Shown: positions 43,323-55,038, counted from the stretch's first letter. The stretch: 64,000 nt of DNA from Apostichopus japonicus (GCF_037975245.1 NC_092577.1:28886398-28950397), one strand, 5' to 3'. A program made the numbers and translations. The notes: generated from the sequence alone by a model not told the origin.

Positions 43323-43563
43323 GGAGTGTTAGCTCCGTGGTTAACACCGGTGCCTTTCAATCATAAGGTCCCCGGTTCGAGTCACTCCCAGATTAATGTA
43401 TGTCGTCCAGTTACAGAGTTGTTGACAATTAACAATTCATAATCATGGACGTTAAATATGAATGTGAGAGACTGACTTCGGTCAGCTTGCGGCTTTGATA
43501 AGCCAATTAGGCTTCTTCGCGAGTTCCTGCTTGCAGGAGGATCTAATATACATACATACATAC
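43323..43563 (+). mobile_element. tRNA-derived SINE, full-length copy
   Basis: The head has paired ends GGAGTG (43323-43328) and CACTCC (43383-43388), an A-box-like tagctccgtgg (43330-43340) and a B-box ggttcgagtc (43374-43383), spacing typical of a tRNA. A body of about 150 bp shared with 30234-30416 follows, then an (ACAT)n tail at about 43550-43563. The boxes would serve as an internal RNA polymerase III promoter. The parent tRNA is not identified. Confidence 0.85.
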
Positions 43564-43673
43564 AAGTAACGATTATACGACGAATAAAACAAACAAAACA
43601 TGGACTGATTGCATTCTAGATTGCTTTATTCAGTTTTATCGCATGTATTTCCGATTTAAAATAAAACTGTCAC

Positions 43674-45062
43674 CAGGCGCGTATCCAGGGGGGCGTTGGG
43701 GTCGCGCACCCCCCCCCCGGGTAGGAAAAAAGGAGAGAAAAAAGAGAAGACAATAGGGGAAAAGAGGGGAGAAAAGAGGAGTGAAAAGAGGAAGAAGGAA
43801 GGGAAAAGAAAAAGAAGAAAGAGAGAAATAGGAGAAAAGGAGAAAAGGAGGGAGCAGAAGAAAAACGCCAAGACACCGAGAAGAGATAGAGGAACAGTGA
43901 CATAATTACAGCGCTGATCCCTATTATATACACAGGGTAGCCAGTGGCGGATTTCGGAAAGTTCGTGCGCCTCAGCCTACCCTTTACACCGTCAACTCCA
44001 TTTCCATATTTCCTTTGTGGTCAGCAAAACGGACTGAGTGAGAACAAAACAATCGTTAACAACTCCCACTGTGTGTTGCCAATTTGAGCTAGCTTCACGT
44101 CCAGTTCTCATTTTACTATATTTATCCACAGTTGTAAAATATAGGACGGAAATCGCATTTGCGGCAGTCTATAATTGTTTTCTGGGAGAGAGGACCCCAG
44201 ACCCATCTTATACGAAAGTCTACTTGGATTATCTGTCCCCTGATTTTTTTTCTGCAGACGCCCATGTATTTCCCCAAACTAAATTTCTTACCCATGAGAT
44301 TTAAAACTTAAGGAATTTTAGGAGCATCATTGGGTCTGGGAAGTGTTATTTCCGGCGATCTGGGAGGTATATTTGCCAACAAAATCTTGCACGCTACGCG
44401 CGAACCCGTGGTCGCGCTCCGCTTAGATAGTATCAGAGAACAGACACGCGTCCCCATCATGATTCAAGACTGTTCAACGCCCATGCACCAATATGTTAAC
44501 TGTGTCTGAATTTTCGAAAATACCCTGACTATCATTCTTAAACATACTTCCCTCCACTCCTGCAATTTTGACCGGTCTGTAAGGGGTTGAAGGAGGTTTT
44601 TTTTATATTGGTTGTTCATAGAGAAAATTTGTGCAACATTTTGGGTATGTTTTAAAGTGAATTTATTACACGAGAAATGTGAATTTTCAAATTCTAAACA
44701 AATAAATGGCTTAAAAACATGAAAAAGTGGGGCTAACGGGTATTGTAGGCCGCGACGTAGAATGACCTACAAAAGCAATGACCCACGAGAGATGCGATGA
44801 AGTCGAACATGATGTGTGACTGGTGACAAATCTTCAAAAAGGTTATGGATGGAAAAAAAAACTATTGGGATAGTCTTGGTTCTCAGGCAAAAGTGTACAT
44901 CTGTTTGGTCATTTTCAAGCCCGAGTTGTGCCATTTCCGGTGATCTGGGGGTATCAAAACCAGAAATTTTCTTGTATGCTTCGCGCCAACCGATGGTGGC
45001 GCTCCGCTTAGATAGTAATTCGCGCCCCCCCCCCGGGTTAGAAAATCCTGGATACGCCCCTG
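43674..45062. mobile_element. 1.39-kb non-autonomous TIR DNA transposon
   Basis: Inverted ends CAGGCGCGTATCCAGG (43674-43689) and CCTGGATACGCCCCTG (45047-45062), flanked by GTCAC on both sides (43669-43673 and 45063-45067). Subterminal C-runs and a diverged direct repeat (ggcgatctgggaggtat at 44355 and ggtgatctgggggtatc at 44939, each followed by cgctccgcttagatagta) lie inside. No transposase is seen. The ends look hAT-like but the duplication appears to be 5 bp, so the superfamily is uncertain. Confidence 0.8.
43724..43895 (+). repeat. Polypurine GA-rich tract
   Basis: About 170 bp of almost pure G and A inside the TIR element, irregular (aggagagaaaaaagagaag type). It could form triplex or H-DNA. 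Not coding. Confidence 0.85.
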
Positions 45063-45267
45063 GTCACGTATGTCACTCTACGAGGGTTACCTCTGAATAG
45101 TTACTATGACAGCATTATTCAATCAGAAGACAAGACTAAGTAAAAGGAAATGTCTCCAGAATAGTGATTTTACCAGGTACAATTAATCTAACATGCATTA
45201 TTTACCAAGCAGAGAGTAATTCAATATCTTAGAGATCACGTTACATGTAGATTCAAGTAGAATCCAT

Positions 45268-45500
45268 TTAGAGACATGCGTTTGAGAAGCATTTGTTCTA
45301 CATCGGAGTCGTTGGTCCGTCGGTTGGACATCCCAACCAATGCTTTGTAGTCCATAATGGATAGCCAGAGTCAACTCTATCATTAGCATCGTCATAACGC
45401 CAGTAGAGTTCGTCCTTGAAGAAGTACGTGCGACCATTGCTCCATTGAAAGGCAGAATCTACAGTACCTTGATTGTACCCATGCCAATGAGTATTAATAT
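45268..45500 (-). pseudogene. Hemopexin-repeat pseudogene (gene 3), terminal exon
   Basis: It encodes NTHWHGYNQGTVDSAFQWSNGRTYFFKDELYWRYDDANDRVDSGYPL, WLGCPTDGP, like the exon at 6062-6351. A TAG at 45300-45298 replaces the lysine codon after TTPM, and the ancestral stop is a TAA at 45270-45268. The first blade strand (the TKYWRYNPDSDST block) is missing. A usable acceptor aacttag at 45507-45501 would join exon 3 in phase, leaving an intron of only about 70 bp. Confidence 0.85.
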
Positions 45501-45570
45501 CTAAGTTATTAAGACCCGGCGGATATGAAATTTCGTTTGAAATTTCGATGCACTGAAGGAGTTAGCTCAC

Positions 45571-45712
45571 CTTTGAAGAAATATCCCTTGCCATTCCTTC
45601 CCCAAACGACGGCCGCGTCAATGTCGTCTGGTAGTCCTGGCCAATGATCTGCAATTCTTAAGGGGTAACCGTTATCTACTGTGGTTCCAGATGTACGCCA
45701 GTATTAATTTCC
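45571..45712 (-). pseudogene. Hemopexin-repeat pseudogene (gene 3), exon 3
   Basis: Same boundaries and length (142 nt) as exon B of gene 2. It has a YWRTSGTTVDNGYPLRIADHWPGLPDDIDAAVVWGRN-type reading and GKGYFFKG, with donor gtgagc. The third codon is TAA (45706-45704) where gene 2 has CAA, giving a stop just before the conserved YWR. Confidence 0.87.
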
Positions 45713-46179
45713 CTGTCAGAGATAAGAAAACTGGTATTTGAAAGTTGAAACTAGAGAGATTTTGAAACCTGTTGTTGAGAATGGTGATGTTTGTGCCCTT
45801 TATTTGTAATATGAACAGACCACTAACGATGATTTGAAGTGATAATTGACTTGTATAGTATATAACGATAAATGTTTGAGTGAAACCAGTTGCAGATGTT
45901 TCCGCCCATGTGGATGTTTAGTTTTAAAACGAATTCACATCAGCTATTGCGAAAGTGCACCATGCCTTACACAATGGTATAAAATCAACGAACATTCCGA
46001 TAAAAATGCATAAGATTGTTGCCATTCTAAATTTAATTACTATTTAAAACATGAACCGGAAATGCCATTACCTCATATAGTAGACGGTGTCTCTTCTATA
46101 CTAAGCGGTGTAGATATTAAACGGAAGATTCTCTCGCCCATTTATTAAACTACAGTATATCTTACAGGTTACAACTTAC

Positions 46180-46391
46180 CTTAAAGAAGTAAGTTTTTCT
46201 ATTAGGCCAGTAAACTGCAGCGTCGAGATTTGTTGGAAGACCGGGAAAGACATCACTTATGGGTTTAGGATACCCAGAGGCAACATCCGTGCCTGCGTCG
46301 TTCACCTGAATCACTCTTGCATTCTTGAATGCGTACGTCTTTCCATCAGAGGTTCTTGTTATTGCATCGAATTGTCCAGAAATACAATGAC
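46180..46391 (-). pseudogene. Hemopexin-repeat pseudogene (gene 3), exon 2
   Basis: Intact exon between an acceptor (tttttacag) and a donor (gtaagt). It starts with two bases of a split glycine and reads HCISGQFDAITRTSDGKTYAFKNARVIQV, GYPKPISDVFPGLPTNLDAAVYWPNRKTYFFK. It corresponds to exon A of gene 2 with one extra codon. Its phase fits the signal-peptide exon at 57022-56947. Confidence 0.85.
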
Positions 46392-47740
46392 CTGTAAAAA
46401 CAATGTTGTACATCATGTCTCAGTAATTTCCTAAGTGTGTGTATTTATGTATGCCTATTATCTGTTGCACCATGAACCCTACATGACAGCTGCTATTCAT
46501 TGACTGGATGTGAACTCAGCATTTTGTTATCTATTAAGTTACATACAATTCGACGCCAGGGAAGACCACGGCATGTTTGGATTGTCCTCAACAACTCTTT
46601 TCTCTAACTTGGTAAGGATACTCAAAACCATGCACATTGGGGAAGTACATTAGAATATTATCGGTATTTTGATTTGCGACTAAAACTTTCGTACAAGTTT
46701 AAACTCAACGTAACATAACCTAGATGAATTTTTGCAGCTATTTATAAGTTTTTCTACACTGAGAAATGTATTTTTTGTTTCGAAATTTTCACTAGACAAT
46801 GTTAATCAGCAGAAAAATGGATACCTGCTTATTTTTCCAAGAAGGTTATATTTTTCCAAGAAGGTTATAGTTTTCATGTTCCATACCACAATTAGAGTAG
46901 TGAACATCCACCCGAAAGGTTACCGTAACCGTCAAGGAAAGTAAATGGACTGAAGTGACTGTTTGTCATGTTTTCCATCATCATTAGTTTTTAAATGTTT
47001 GATGTTGGATTAAGACGATGAAATTAATTACTGATGGCGTAAAGTTCAGGAGGATTGAAATTCGTGGATGAACGAGGAAGATTCAGACGCCCAAAACTAA
47101 CCGATCATCGTGGGTAAATTTGTATTAGACATGATAGTCCTAGCCATCAACGATCATATGGTGGGTAGGATATGTTAGTTGATAACTTGGAAGGTGGAGA
47201 ATTGTATTTGAGGATAATGGAGCAATTAAAATGGTGCGACACTTGTACTCACTGTGGAGACAATTGTGAAATATGACTGTTTCAGGACAATGGAGGAAAT
47301 AATTGTAGTACGTATGTATGATGCACTCACCGTGGAGACACTATTGATAATTTGATTATCCTAGGAAAATGGAGCAATTAATTGTGGTCAGACGCTATTG
47401 ATAATTTTAAATGTTTAAAGGACAATGGTACGACACATGCACTTTATGATGAATTTGAAACATAAATGAAATTATCATGATAGTGTTCTATATCTCGACG
47501 AATTAACATTAGTCAGTGATAAATACTGTGACGATCGAGCACGTAGCCTTCTTCTCATATACATCTTACCAGGCCTTTAGACAAAAATATCAAATTTGTT
47601 GGCAGGTGGACTAACATATGAAGGAGGGACACAATGACTGTGTCCTCTAACATGTGAAGGTTATGTACACATTGCGGTGGCACAAATGGGGTAGGGTACA
47701 GTAGATTGCTGGTCCTAACCTACTGTGGGCATTAATGAAA
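46392..47740 (-). other. Part of hemopexin gene 3 intron 1, with degenerate repeats
   Basis: No exon seen. At about 47210-47440 roughly three diverged units of about 85 bp recur (aatggagcaatta, gtggtacgac, cactcaccgtggagacaat, ttgataattt). Confidence 0.5.
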
Positions 47741-48303
47741 GATTTAGTTTAGTTTAGCTTAGCTTAGCTTAGAAAAAAAGGATCAGGAGGGACACTCAAG
47801 TCCTCATCAATGACTCTATAGGAGAGAAGGAAAAAAATGAAGACACAAACACTCAGACCCGATTACATAGCTTAAAGTGCTTGTCCAAAGCATTCTAAAA
47901 CCCATTCACGCTACTTGCAAGTACAACTTTCTCAGGCAAACCGTTTCACTCATTCACAACCCTATTAAAAAAGTTATGCCGAATATTAATCCTACTTTGT
48001 GACTTTTGAAGTTTAAGACTATGACCTCTGGATAAATTGTCAAAACCATACATAACCTTGAAAACCTGAATCAAGTCACCACGTAACCTCCTAAGCTCCA
48101 ATGTGGTTAGATTCAACAGTTGTAACCGCCTATAATAATGAACACCCTTTAAGGAACTAATCATTCTAGTAGCCCTCCTCTGGGCCTGTTCCAGTACTTC
48201 CTTATCCTTAGCAAAATATGGGTTCCAAGCTTGCACAGCATACTCCAGATGAGGCCTAACCAACTGCTTATAAAGCCCAACAACTATATCCTCTTTCAGT
48301 AGA
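47741..48303 (-). mobile_element. CR1-like LINE, 3' portion (split by Gmr1-like copy 2)
   Basis: Minus-strand RT C-terminus: LVRPHLEYAVQAWNPYFAKDKEVLEQAQRRATRMI, LQLLNLTTLELRRLRGDLIQVFKVMYG. A 3' UTR follows, ending in a tagtttagcttagctta-type tail at 47741-47775. Its 5' continuation lies at 53622-55760, on the far side of the LTR element. Confidence 0.87.
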
Positions 48304-48348
48304 AACGCTGCTTTTACAGAGTAGTTTTGTTGGGAAAGCTATGAGCTG

Positions 48349-48879
48349 GTGCCAGAGGCATACCGACAGAAATTTAGGGGGGCTAGAAAAAATGATAATC
48401 AGACAGATGTAGAATTTGCCAGAATAAAGGAGCAAATGTTTGATAGGTGGCTCTACTCTAAGGATGTAGGGGAGAATTTTGTCAAATTACTACAATTGTT
48501 CCTAATTGAGGAATTTAAAAGATGTATCCACCCCGACATCAAAACTCATATTGATGAGAGAATGATTGACACCTTGCATGATGCGGCAACGAAAGCAGAT
48601 GACTATGCCCTGAGCCACAAACTGAACCCAAATAAGTTTTACCAGGCTAGGAGCCAGAAACCCAAAATAAACACAGAGGTAAAAGGGACACCCGATTCAA
48701 AGGGAAACAGCGGCAAATGGAATTCTAGGGGCACGAAACCATTAAGTGGGAGTGGATTCAAAAAGCAAGTTACTTGCTATAATTGTAACAAACCTGGTCA
48801 TCGCATGTCACAATGTTATCTGCTACAAAATCAAAATTCTCAAAGAAAACAGGAGGGATCCTCAAAATCACCCCCCTAA
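48349..48879 (+). pseudogene. Gmr1-like copy 2 Gag (SCAN-like capsid, zinc knuckle)
   Basis: Reads PEAYRQKFRGARKNDNQTDVEFARIKEQMFDRWL...EEFKRCIHPDIKTHIDERM and the knuckle CYNCNKPGHRMSQC. Here the capsid domain is uninterrupted because the homopolymer is 6 G (48377-48382) instead of 11. The frame ends at KSPP through a one-base insertion in a C-run near 48875. Confidence 0.88.
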
Positions 48880-49525
48880 TACAGTTGGATATGTTGCCTC
48901 ACAGAGGAATTCGAATCGAAGTGACAAAGAAATCCAAAAGAAGGAATTTGCTAAAAATCAAGTGAATAAGGTATTCCAACCATTCATTATGGAGGGTAGC
49001 ATACCAATTAGTGATGATTGTTCGCCCCAACAAATTAAGATTTTTAGGGACACAGGCTGTTCACAGTCGCTCATTTTAGAAGAAACGTTGCCCTTTGGTG
49101 AACAGAGTTCGACTGGAACGTGTGCATTAATCCATGGGATAAAGATGGAGACTATCAGTGTTCCCTTACACAGAGTAAACCTAGAGTGTGGTTTGGTGTC
49201 CGGCCAAGTGCTGGTTGGTGTTATGTCGGAATTGCCGATAAAAGGTGTTTCCATGATGCTTGGAAATGACCTGGCAGGGGATAAGGTTCTCCCTAATCCC
49301 ATTGTTACATATACGCCCTCTAATGTTAGTAGCCACGAGGAAGATGAAATATATCCTGCGTGTGTAATGACTAGGGCAATGAGTAAAAAGGCAGTCTCGG
49401 AAGTGGAGGAGTCTGAGAGCTGTCAGGGTGATGTCTTCAATTTGGAAGACACATTTTTTAAGGTGTTGAATGACACAGAAAGTAGTTCGGGAGATAATCA
49501 AAAGGTAGAAAAGAAGATCCCTTGA
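48880..49525 (+). pseudogene. Gmr1-like copy 2 Gag C-terminus and aspartic protease
   Basis: Continues in the shifted frame with NTVGYVASQRNSN and IKIFRDTGCSQSLIL, the D-T-G catalytic triad of a retropepsin, then VPLHRVNLECGLVSGQVLVG and MMLGNDLAG. It shows the active site that copy 1 has lost. The frame breaks near 49512 before the integrase segment. Confidence 0.85.
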
Positions 49526-50304
49526 GCCGCAACAAATTGATTTTAGAACAAAATCGTGACCCTGAACTGATAGATTTAGTTAAAGGGGCAGTGACCCCAC
49601 AAGAAGCGGAGGATAACCCTGTCTGCTTCTACAAACAAAATGGCGTGGTGATGAGAAAATGGCGACCACTAGATGCGCCTGTAGATGAGGAATGGCAAGT
49701 GGTGCACCAAATTGTTGTACCCAAGGTGTACCACAGTGACGTCATGAGCATGGCCCATGATAGTCCAATGGCAGGACATTTAGGCGTCAGGAAAACCTGT
49801 GATAGGATCCTAAAACATTTTTGGTGGCCCAAAATCAGGAGTGATGTGGCTGATTACTGTAGGTCGTGCCATACATGTCAGGTGGTTGGGAAGCCCAACC
49901 AGAAAATACCACCTGCACCTTTGAAACCAATCCCTGCTTTTGATGAGCCTTTTAGTAGAGTCATTATAGATTGCGTTGGTCCTCTCCCTAAAACGAAATC
50001 AGGCAATCAATATGTCCTAACCATCATGTGTACATCGACCCGCTTTCCTGAAGCTATTCCGCTGAGGAATATTAAGGCAACTACAGTTGTGAAGGCCTTG
50101 ACAAAGTTCTTCACTCTGGTTGTCCTTCCACAAAGTATTCAGTCTGATCAAGGATCTAATTTCACCTCCGGATTGTTTCAGCAGGTTATGTATCAATTAG
50201 GGATAGACCAGCACCTTTCAAGTGCGTATCATCCGGAATCACAGGGTGCTCTAGAGGAGATTCCACCAAACCCTAAAAAATATGATCAGGACGTACTGCC
50301 TTGA
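49522..50304 (+). pseudogene. Gmr1-like copy 2 integrase, N-terminal part
   Basis: HDSPMAGHLGVRKTCDRIL, CRSCHTC zinc module and core aspartates in IIDCVGPLP and IQSDQGSNF. A single extra G near 50256 breaks the frame at GALEE, where copy 1 has GALERFHQTLK, so the catalytic glutamate region is at the break. It precedes RT. Confidence 0.9.
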
Positions 50305-51121
50305 ATTCCAGAAAGACTGGGATGAGGGCGTACACTTGTTGTTGTTTGCTGCTAGAGAAGCAGTGCAAGAAACGCTGGGATTTAGCCCATTTGAGCTAGT
50401 GTTCGGACATACAGTTCGAGGTCCGTTAAAGCACCTAAAGGAAAAGTGGCTCAGTGAAACATCTACCACTAATTTGTTGGACTATGTATCAAACTTTAAG
50501 CATAGGCTTAATAGGGCAAACGAAATAGCCAGACAAAATTTGGAGCAAGGTCAAGCCAAAATGAAACAATGGTATGACAAAAATGCAAAGAATAGAGTGT
50601 TCCAACCAGGAGATAAAGTTTTGGTATTATTTCCAATTCAAGGCCAACCATTACAAGCTAGATATTTTGGCCCATATGAAGTTGAGTCGAAGATGGGTGA
50701 CGTAGATTATGTGGTCAAGACACCAGGTAGGCGTAAGAGTAGACAATTGTGTCATATTAATATGTTAAAGAAGTACATAGCGAGAAACGATGATAGTATG
50801 CCAAAGCCTATCTGCTCTTCAACGCATGCTGATGTCACCCAAGGTACGGATGTTGAACCTGATGTGACGAGTGACACAAATGCCGGAATTAAAAACAAAG
50901 AGTATAGTATAAAACTACAAAACTCTGATGTGCTTGGAAATTTGGAGCAAAAGTTTTCCCACTTATCTGGCACGCAGCAAATTGAAATGACAGAATTGGT
51001 AAAATATTATCAGAATATCTTTCCCGACACACCATCAAGAAGAAACGCTGCGTTTCATGACATTGATTTTGGTGACACCACGCCCATCAAACAACATCCG
51101 TACCGTGTGAATTATATGTAA
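50282..51121 (+). pseudogene. Gmr1-like copy 2 integrase C-terminal part and linker
   Basis: Includes ETLGFSPFELVFGHTVRGPL, the GPY/F-type module (ARYFGPYEVES, DYVVKTPGRRKSRQLCHINML) and the polar linker. It ends with a TAA at 51119-51121. Compared with copy 1, 36 bp are deleted just before this stop, and TTA has become TAA. Confidence 0.88.
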
Positions 51122-52303
51122 GATAATGATATAATAGAGCCAAGTAGTAGTGAATGGAGTTCACCTTGTATTCTGATACCGAAACCAGATGGTACATATA
51201 GACTTGTGGCAGATATGAGAGCGGTCAATGAAAAATCAAAGACTGACTCATATCCCATACCTAGAATTGATGATTGCATTGACAAAATTGGAAATGCTAA
51301 ATTTGTGAGTAAATTCGACCTTCTGAAAGGGTACTGGCAAGTTCCTCTCACTGAACATGCCAAAGAGATCACTGCATTTTGTACACCATTTGGCTTATAT
51401 CAATACAAAGTTATGCCTTTCGGATTAAAGAATGCTCCTGCAACATTTCAAAGGATGGTTAATGAAATTGTAATGGAAATAGATGGTTGTGAAGCCTATG
51501 TCGATGACTTGATTGTATACAGTCAAACATGGGAGCAACACATGAGTCAACTTCGACAGTTGTTTCAGAAACTGTCTAAGGCGAAGTTGACTGTTAATTT
51601 GACGAAGAGTGAGTTTTGCCATGCCTCAGTGACTTACTTAGGTCATGTCGTAGGTCAAGGTCAAGTCAAACCACTGAAGGCCAAAGTGGAGGCAATAGAG
51701 CAATATCCAGCACCTACAAACAAGAAGGCGCTTATGAGATTCTTGGGTATGGTCGGATATTATAGGAAGTTCTGTCCGAACTTCTCGGACATTGCTAGTC
51801 CACTGACGGACTTATTGAAGAAGAATGTTACATTCCGTTGGACGGATGAATGTGAACGTGCCTTCCACAAGATTAAGTCAATCCTCATGGGTTCACCAAT
51901 ACTTGCCGCACCCAACTTTCATAAGCAATTCAAATTGGCTGTCGATGCTAGTGACATAGGATGTGGCAGTGTTGTATTGCAAGAGGGCGAAGATCAAGTT
52001 GACCACCCAATATGCTATTATTCAAAGAAGTTTGATAAGCACCAGAGAAATTATTCAACTATTGAAAAGGAATGTCTTGCACTCTTGTTATCACTGCAAC
52101 ATTTCGATGTATATTTACATACTACTGTCTACCCTGTGCTTGTGTTCACTGATCATAATCCTCTCACTTTCATACATAGAATGAAGAATAGGAATCAAAG
52201 ATTAATGAGATGGAGTTTTACTTTACAAGAGTACAATCTTGATGTGAGGCACATAAAAGGAAAAGACAATGTGATGGCAGATGCTTTGTCCAGATTCACA
52301 TAA
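51122..52303 (+). CDS. Gmr1-like copy 2 reverse transcriptase and RNase H
   Basis: Open from 51122 to the stop at 52301-52303: PSSSEWSSPCILIPKPDG, FDLLKGYWQVPL, MPFGLKNAPATFQRM, AYVDDLIVYS, FLGMVGYYRKFC, then the RNase H blocks AVDASDIGCGS, TIEKECLAL, FTDHNPLTF and DALSRFT. This copy keeps the canonical MPFGLKNAP box that is altered in copy 1. It is cut off from the upstream frame by the stop at 51119. Confidence 0.9.
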   Translation, partial: DNDIIEPSSSEWSSPCILIPKPDGTYRLVADMRAVNEKSKTDSYPIPRIDDCIDKIGNAKFVSKFDLLKGYWQVPLTEHAKEITAFCTPFGLYQYKVMPFGLKNAPATFQRMVNEIVMEIDGCEAYVDDLIVYSQTWEQHMSQLRQLFQKLSKAKLTVNLTKSEFCHASVTYLGHVVGQGQVKPLKAKVEAIEQYPAPTNKKALMRFLGMVGYYRKFCPNFSDIASPLTDLLKKNVTFRWTDECERAFHKIKSILMGSPILAAPNFHKQFKLAVDASDIGCGSVVLQEGEDQVDHPICYYSKKFDKHQRNYSTIEKECLALLLSLQHFDVYLHTTVYPVLVFTDHNPLTFIHRMKNRNQRLMRWSFTLQEYNLDVRHIKGKDNVMADALSRFT

Positions 52304-52533
52304 ATTTATTGTATATATGACAAGACAAAGATAATGTCACTATGCATGTGTATAAAGAACACTCAGAATTATTTATTATGCATAACTTAAAAGTTGTTTG
52401 ATGAATGTTTAACGAAAATTTGTTCAAGTGTAACAAAGTTCATATTTTATGATATAGTATGTGATAAGATATAGCAGAATGTAAGAGATAAGAAAGTTTT
52501 CATTACATTCAAACTTTCCTTTAAGAGGGAGGG

Positions 52534-53621
52534 TGTTGCGAGGGCCCATTGTAGCTTAACGCTAGTCACTGCTAGTGAGGAACCTAATGTTATATGATAG
52601 AAAGTATTTAAAATTGCTTACGTGATAAATCAGTATTTGAGAAATTAGGTCGGGTTACCGTGTCAGAATGTTATGATACACGGTTGTTCTGGTATATTCC
52701 TTATGATGACGCGCTGGTCTCGGGTTAACGTCGGTTTACGTGAAATCGCGTGTAAGCTGTGGACTCATTTTCGTGGATTCTCTGGAATGTTCGCGAGATA
52801 TGCAAAGGACTTCCAAGAATAGAGAAACTGGGTCAGGTGTATCGAGAAAGATCTAGATGATTCTTGACATGGCGAATCGTATAAAAGCCCGCCCAGATCG
52901 GAGAGTTTCTCAGTTTCTGAACGAATACAAGAGACGACACATATTATACCATTCTACTATTTATCGTCGGTGCTCAACTACCAGTAGTTTCTGAAGGATT
53001 GAGATATCGATAACAAGATTGATTCTACACTTCCATTCAGAATTTTGAAGAGGACTTTGCTGTGAAAGTACAGTGTGCCAGTCTTTATTTCGGAGAAGGT
53101 GAAGAATTTCTGTCTCCGTTGAGGAAGTTCGTTACGCCAGGAGTTGGTGGCTATAAAGCTGATTTTGGACTGACTCTGGTAATATTTAGTCGGCGAGAAG
53201 TTCGACTTGTGCTTCACTCTATTGTGGCTGGAAGTCCGTCTTCTATTTTGGAGCATCGCCGGAAAGAAGGTGACTGCTGTTTCTGGGATCGCGAGAAACT
53301 TCGTCGAGGACCAGTGAATTTTGCGGTACAACGGACCGAGAATCGTCGTCATCAAGGTCGTGGCCGCTGAGGGATATCGCCGTTGGAAGAGACCAGCGTG
53401 TTTTAAAGTGTATCCTATCTTATTAAGTTTGTGAGTAATTTTCTATATATTTGTAATTACCACTTGTTGTTGTTGGTTCGAAATCCATTGTTCAATATAG
53501 TTTACGTTCTCATTCAAATTCTCTAGACTCGTCAATTTGTCTGTGTTCCTTACGGAAACGAACCCAGGCTTGTGTCTCGTTAAAAATAAGTTATCGAGAC
53601 CTCTCGCATTCCAACGTAACA
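52534..53621 (+). repeat. 3' LTR of Gmr1-like copy 2
   Basis: 1088-bp LTR beginning TGTTGCGAGGG (one change from TGTTACG) and ending CGTAACA, preceded by the polypurine tract. TATAAAA at 52880-52886. The sense ORF at 53062-53370 (102 codons) is the counterpart of the LTR ORFs elsewhere. Confidence 0.93.
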
Positions 53622-55038
53622 CAGTAAACTGAAGTTCCTCTTGATCATACCTAAACCCTATTACCTCTCTTAGCAGCTTCGAGACAATGTTTAGAAGGTT
53701 GCAGAGATGAGTCAATGTATATACCTAGGTTTCTTTCAACAAAGACCTCCTGCAACTCCCCATCATTAAGATTGTATGTATACTATTGGTTACTACTACC
53801 AATATGCATCACCTTGCATTTATCAATATTAAAAAGCATTTGTCATCCCTCAAACCAGAAACATATCTCCGTCAATGTTATTTATATAGGCAACAAACAA
53901 CAAGGGACCCAAAACAGACCCTTGTGGAACCCCACTAGTAACGTCCTGCCAAGAAGAAGCACAGCCTTTAATTAAAACCCTCTGTTTCCTATTACCAAGC
54001 CAATTCTCGATCCAAGACAGTAAATTCCCATTGATAACCATACTCTTCAGCCTAAGTAAAAGACGCTGGCGGGGAACTTTATCAAAAGCCTTCTGAAAAT
54101 CCAGGAACACAAAATCTACAGACTTCTGCCTATTTGGTGCGCTGGTAACATCTTCTATAAACTCAAGAATATGCAATGTTGAGATTCTCTGATCAAAGAC
54201 TGACTACTGAAGTGACTGACCATAGACTTTGAACAGTAGACTCCATGACTTTACAAACAACACTAGTGAGACTAACGGGGCTATAATTACAGGGCTTAGA
54301 CTTATCACCCTTCTTGAAAATTGGGGTAACATTAGCACATCTCAAGTCCTTAGGAACATAACCTTCATTCATAAATTTACTAAAAACCAATGAGAGTGGA
54401 ACGTAGAAATGGTGTGCAAAAGTTTTCAACAACTACGAGGCATTGCATCAAGCCTAGAATCTTTAGAAACGTTTAAACAAAGCAGCACCTTTAAGACAAC
54501 CTCATCCGAAAATAAGACCGTATCCAGGTTAGGACCATCACTTCCCCCATGAAAATCTGGAATACTACTCATGTCTTCCCTTCTGTTAAAACCGACACAA
54601 AATAGTTGTTCAAAAGATCTGCAAGATCCTGCTATAGTAACTAAATTATCTGCCTGTGGTGCCCAAAGAGAAACAATTGCATCTTTAACTTTCTGCTTTG
54701 ACCTGACATAAGAAAAGCAGGCCTTTGGGTTATCCTTAACATTTAAGGTAATGTTACTTTCGAAATTCAATTTTGTATCAGAGACTAAGCGTTATACCTT
54801 TGGCTGATGATTCAGAATTAGTCCTCCTAGCCAACTTCCACATTCTACGTTTTTGCCTAATTGCACATCTAACTTTCTTATTCACTCAGGAAAGCATACT
54901 GCTTTTACGACGACGATTCTGCCATGAAACATGATTTTCCATAATGACCTTAACTTATCAGCTAAACAAATCCAAGACTGAGAAGCACTCATATCTCTAA
55001 ACAAGTTAATCAAATATGTACCCTTTAGTAAAGTTTCA

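Larger units (their letters stand above)
48304..53621 (+). mobile_element. Gmr1-like LTR retrotransposon, copy 2, 5'-deleted, nested in a LINE
   Basis: It matches copy 1 in opposite orientation from within Gag to the 3' LTR; the 5' LTR, primer site and Gag N-terminus are gone. It retains the order SCAN-like Gag, protease, integrase, RT-RNase H, polypurine tract and LTR. An internal deletion of about 80 bp near 48340 joins gttgggaaagc to tatgagctgg. The target is a CR1-like LINE on the minus strand: cagt follows the LTR at 53622-53625, and cagt also occurs at 48298-48301 just before the break, a possible 4-bp duplication. Confidence 0.92.

Noticed and set aside
43323-43388. Functional tRNA gene
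   Set aside because: The D arm does not pair well and the sequence continues into a shared repeat body with an ACAT tail, so it is a SINE head.
43656-43933. Minus-strand Phe/Ser/Leu-rich ORFs
   Set aside because: Caused by the polypurine tract; low complexity.
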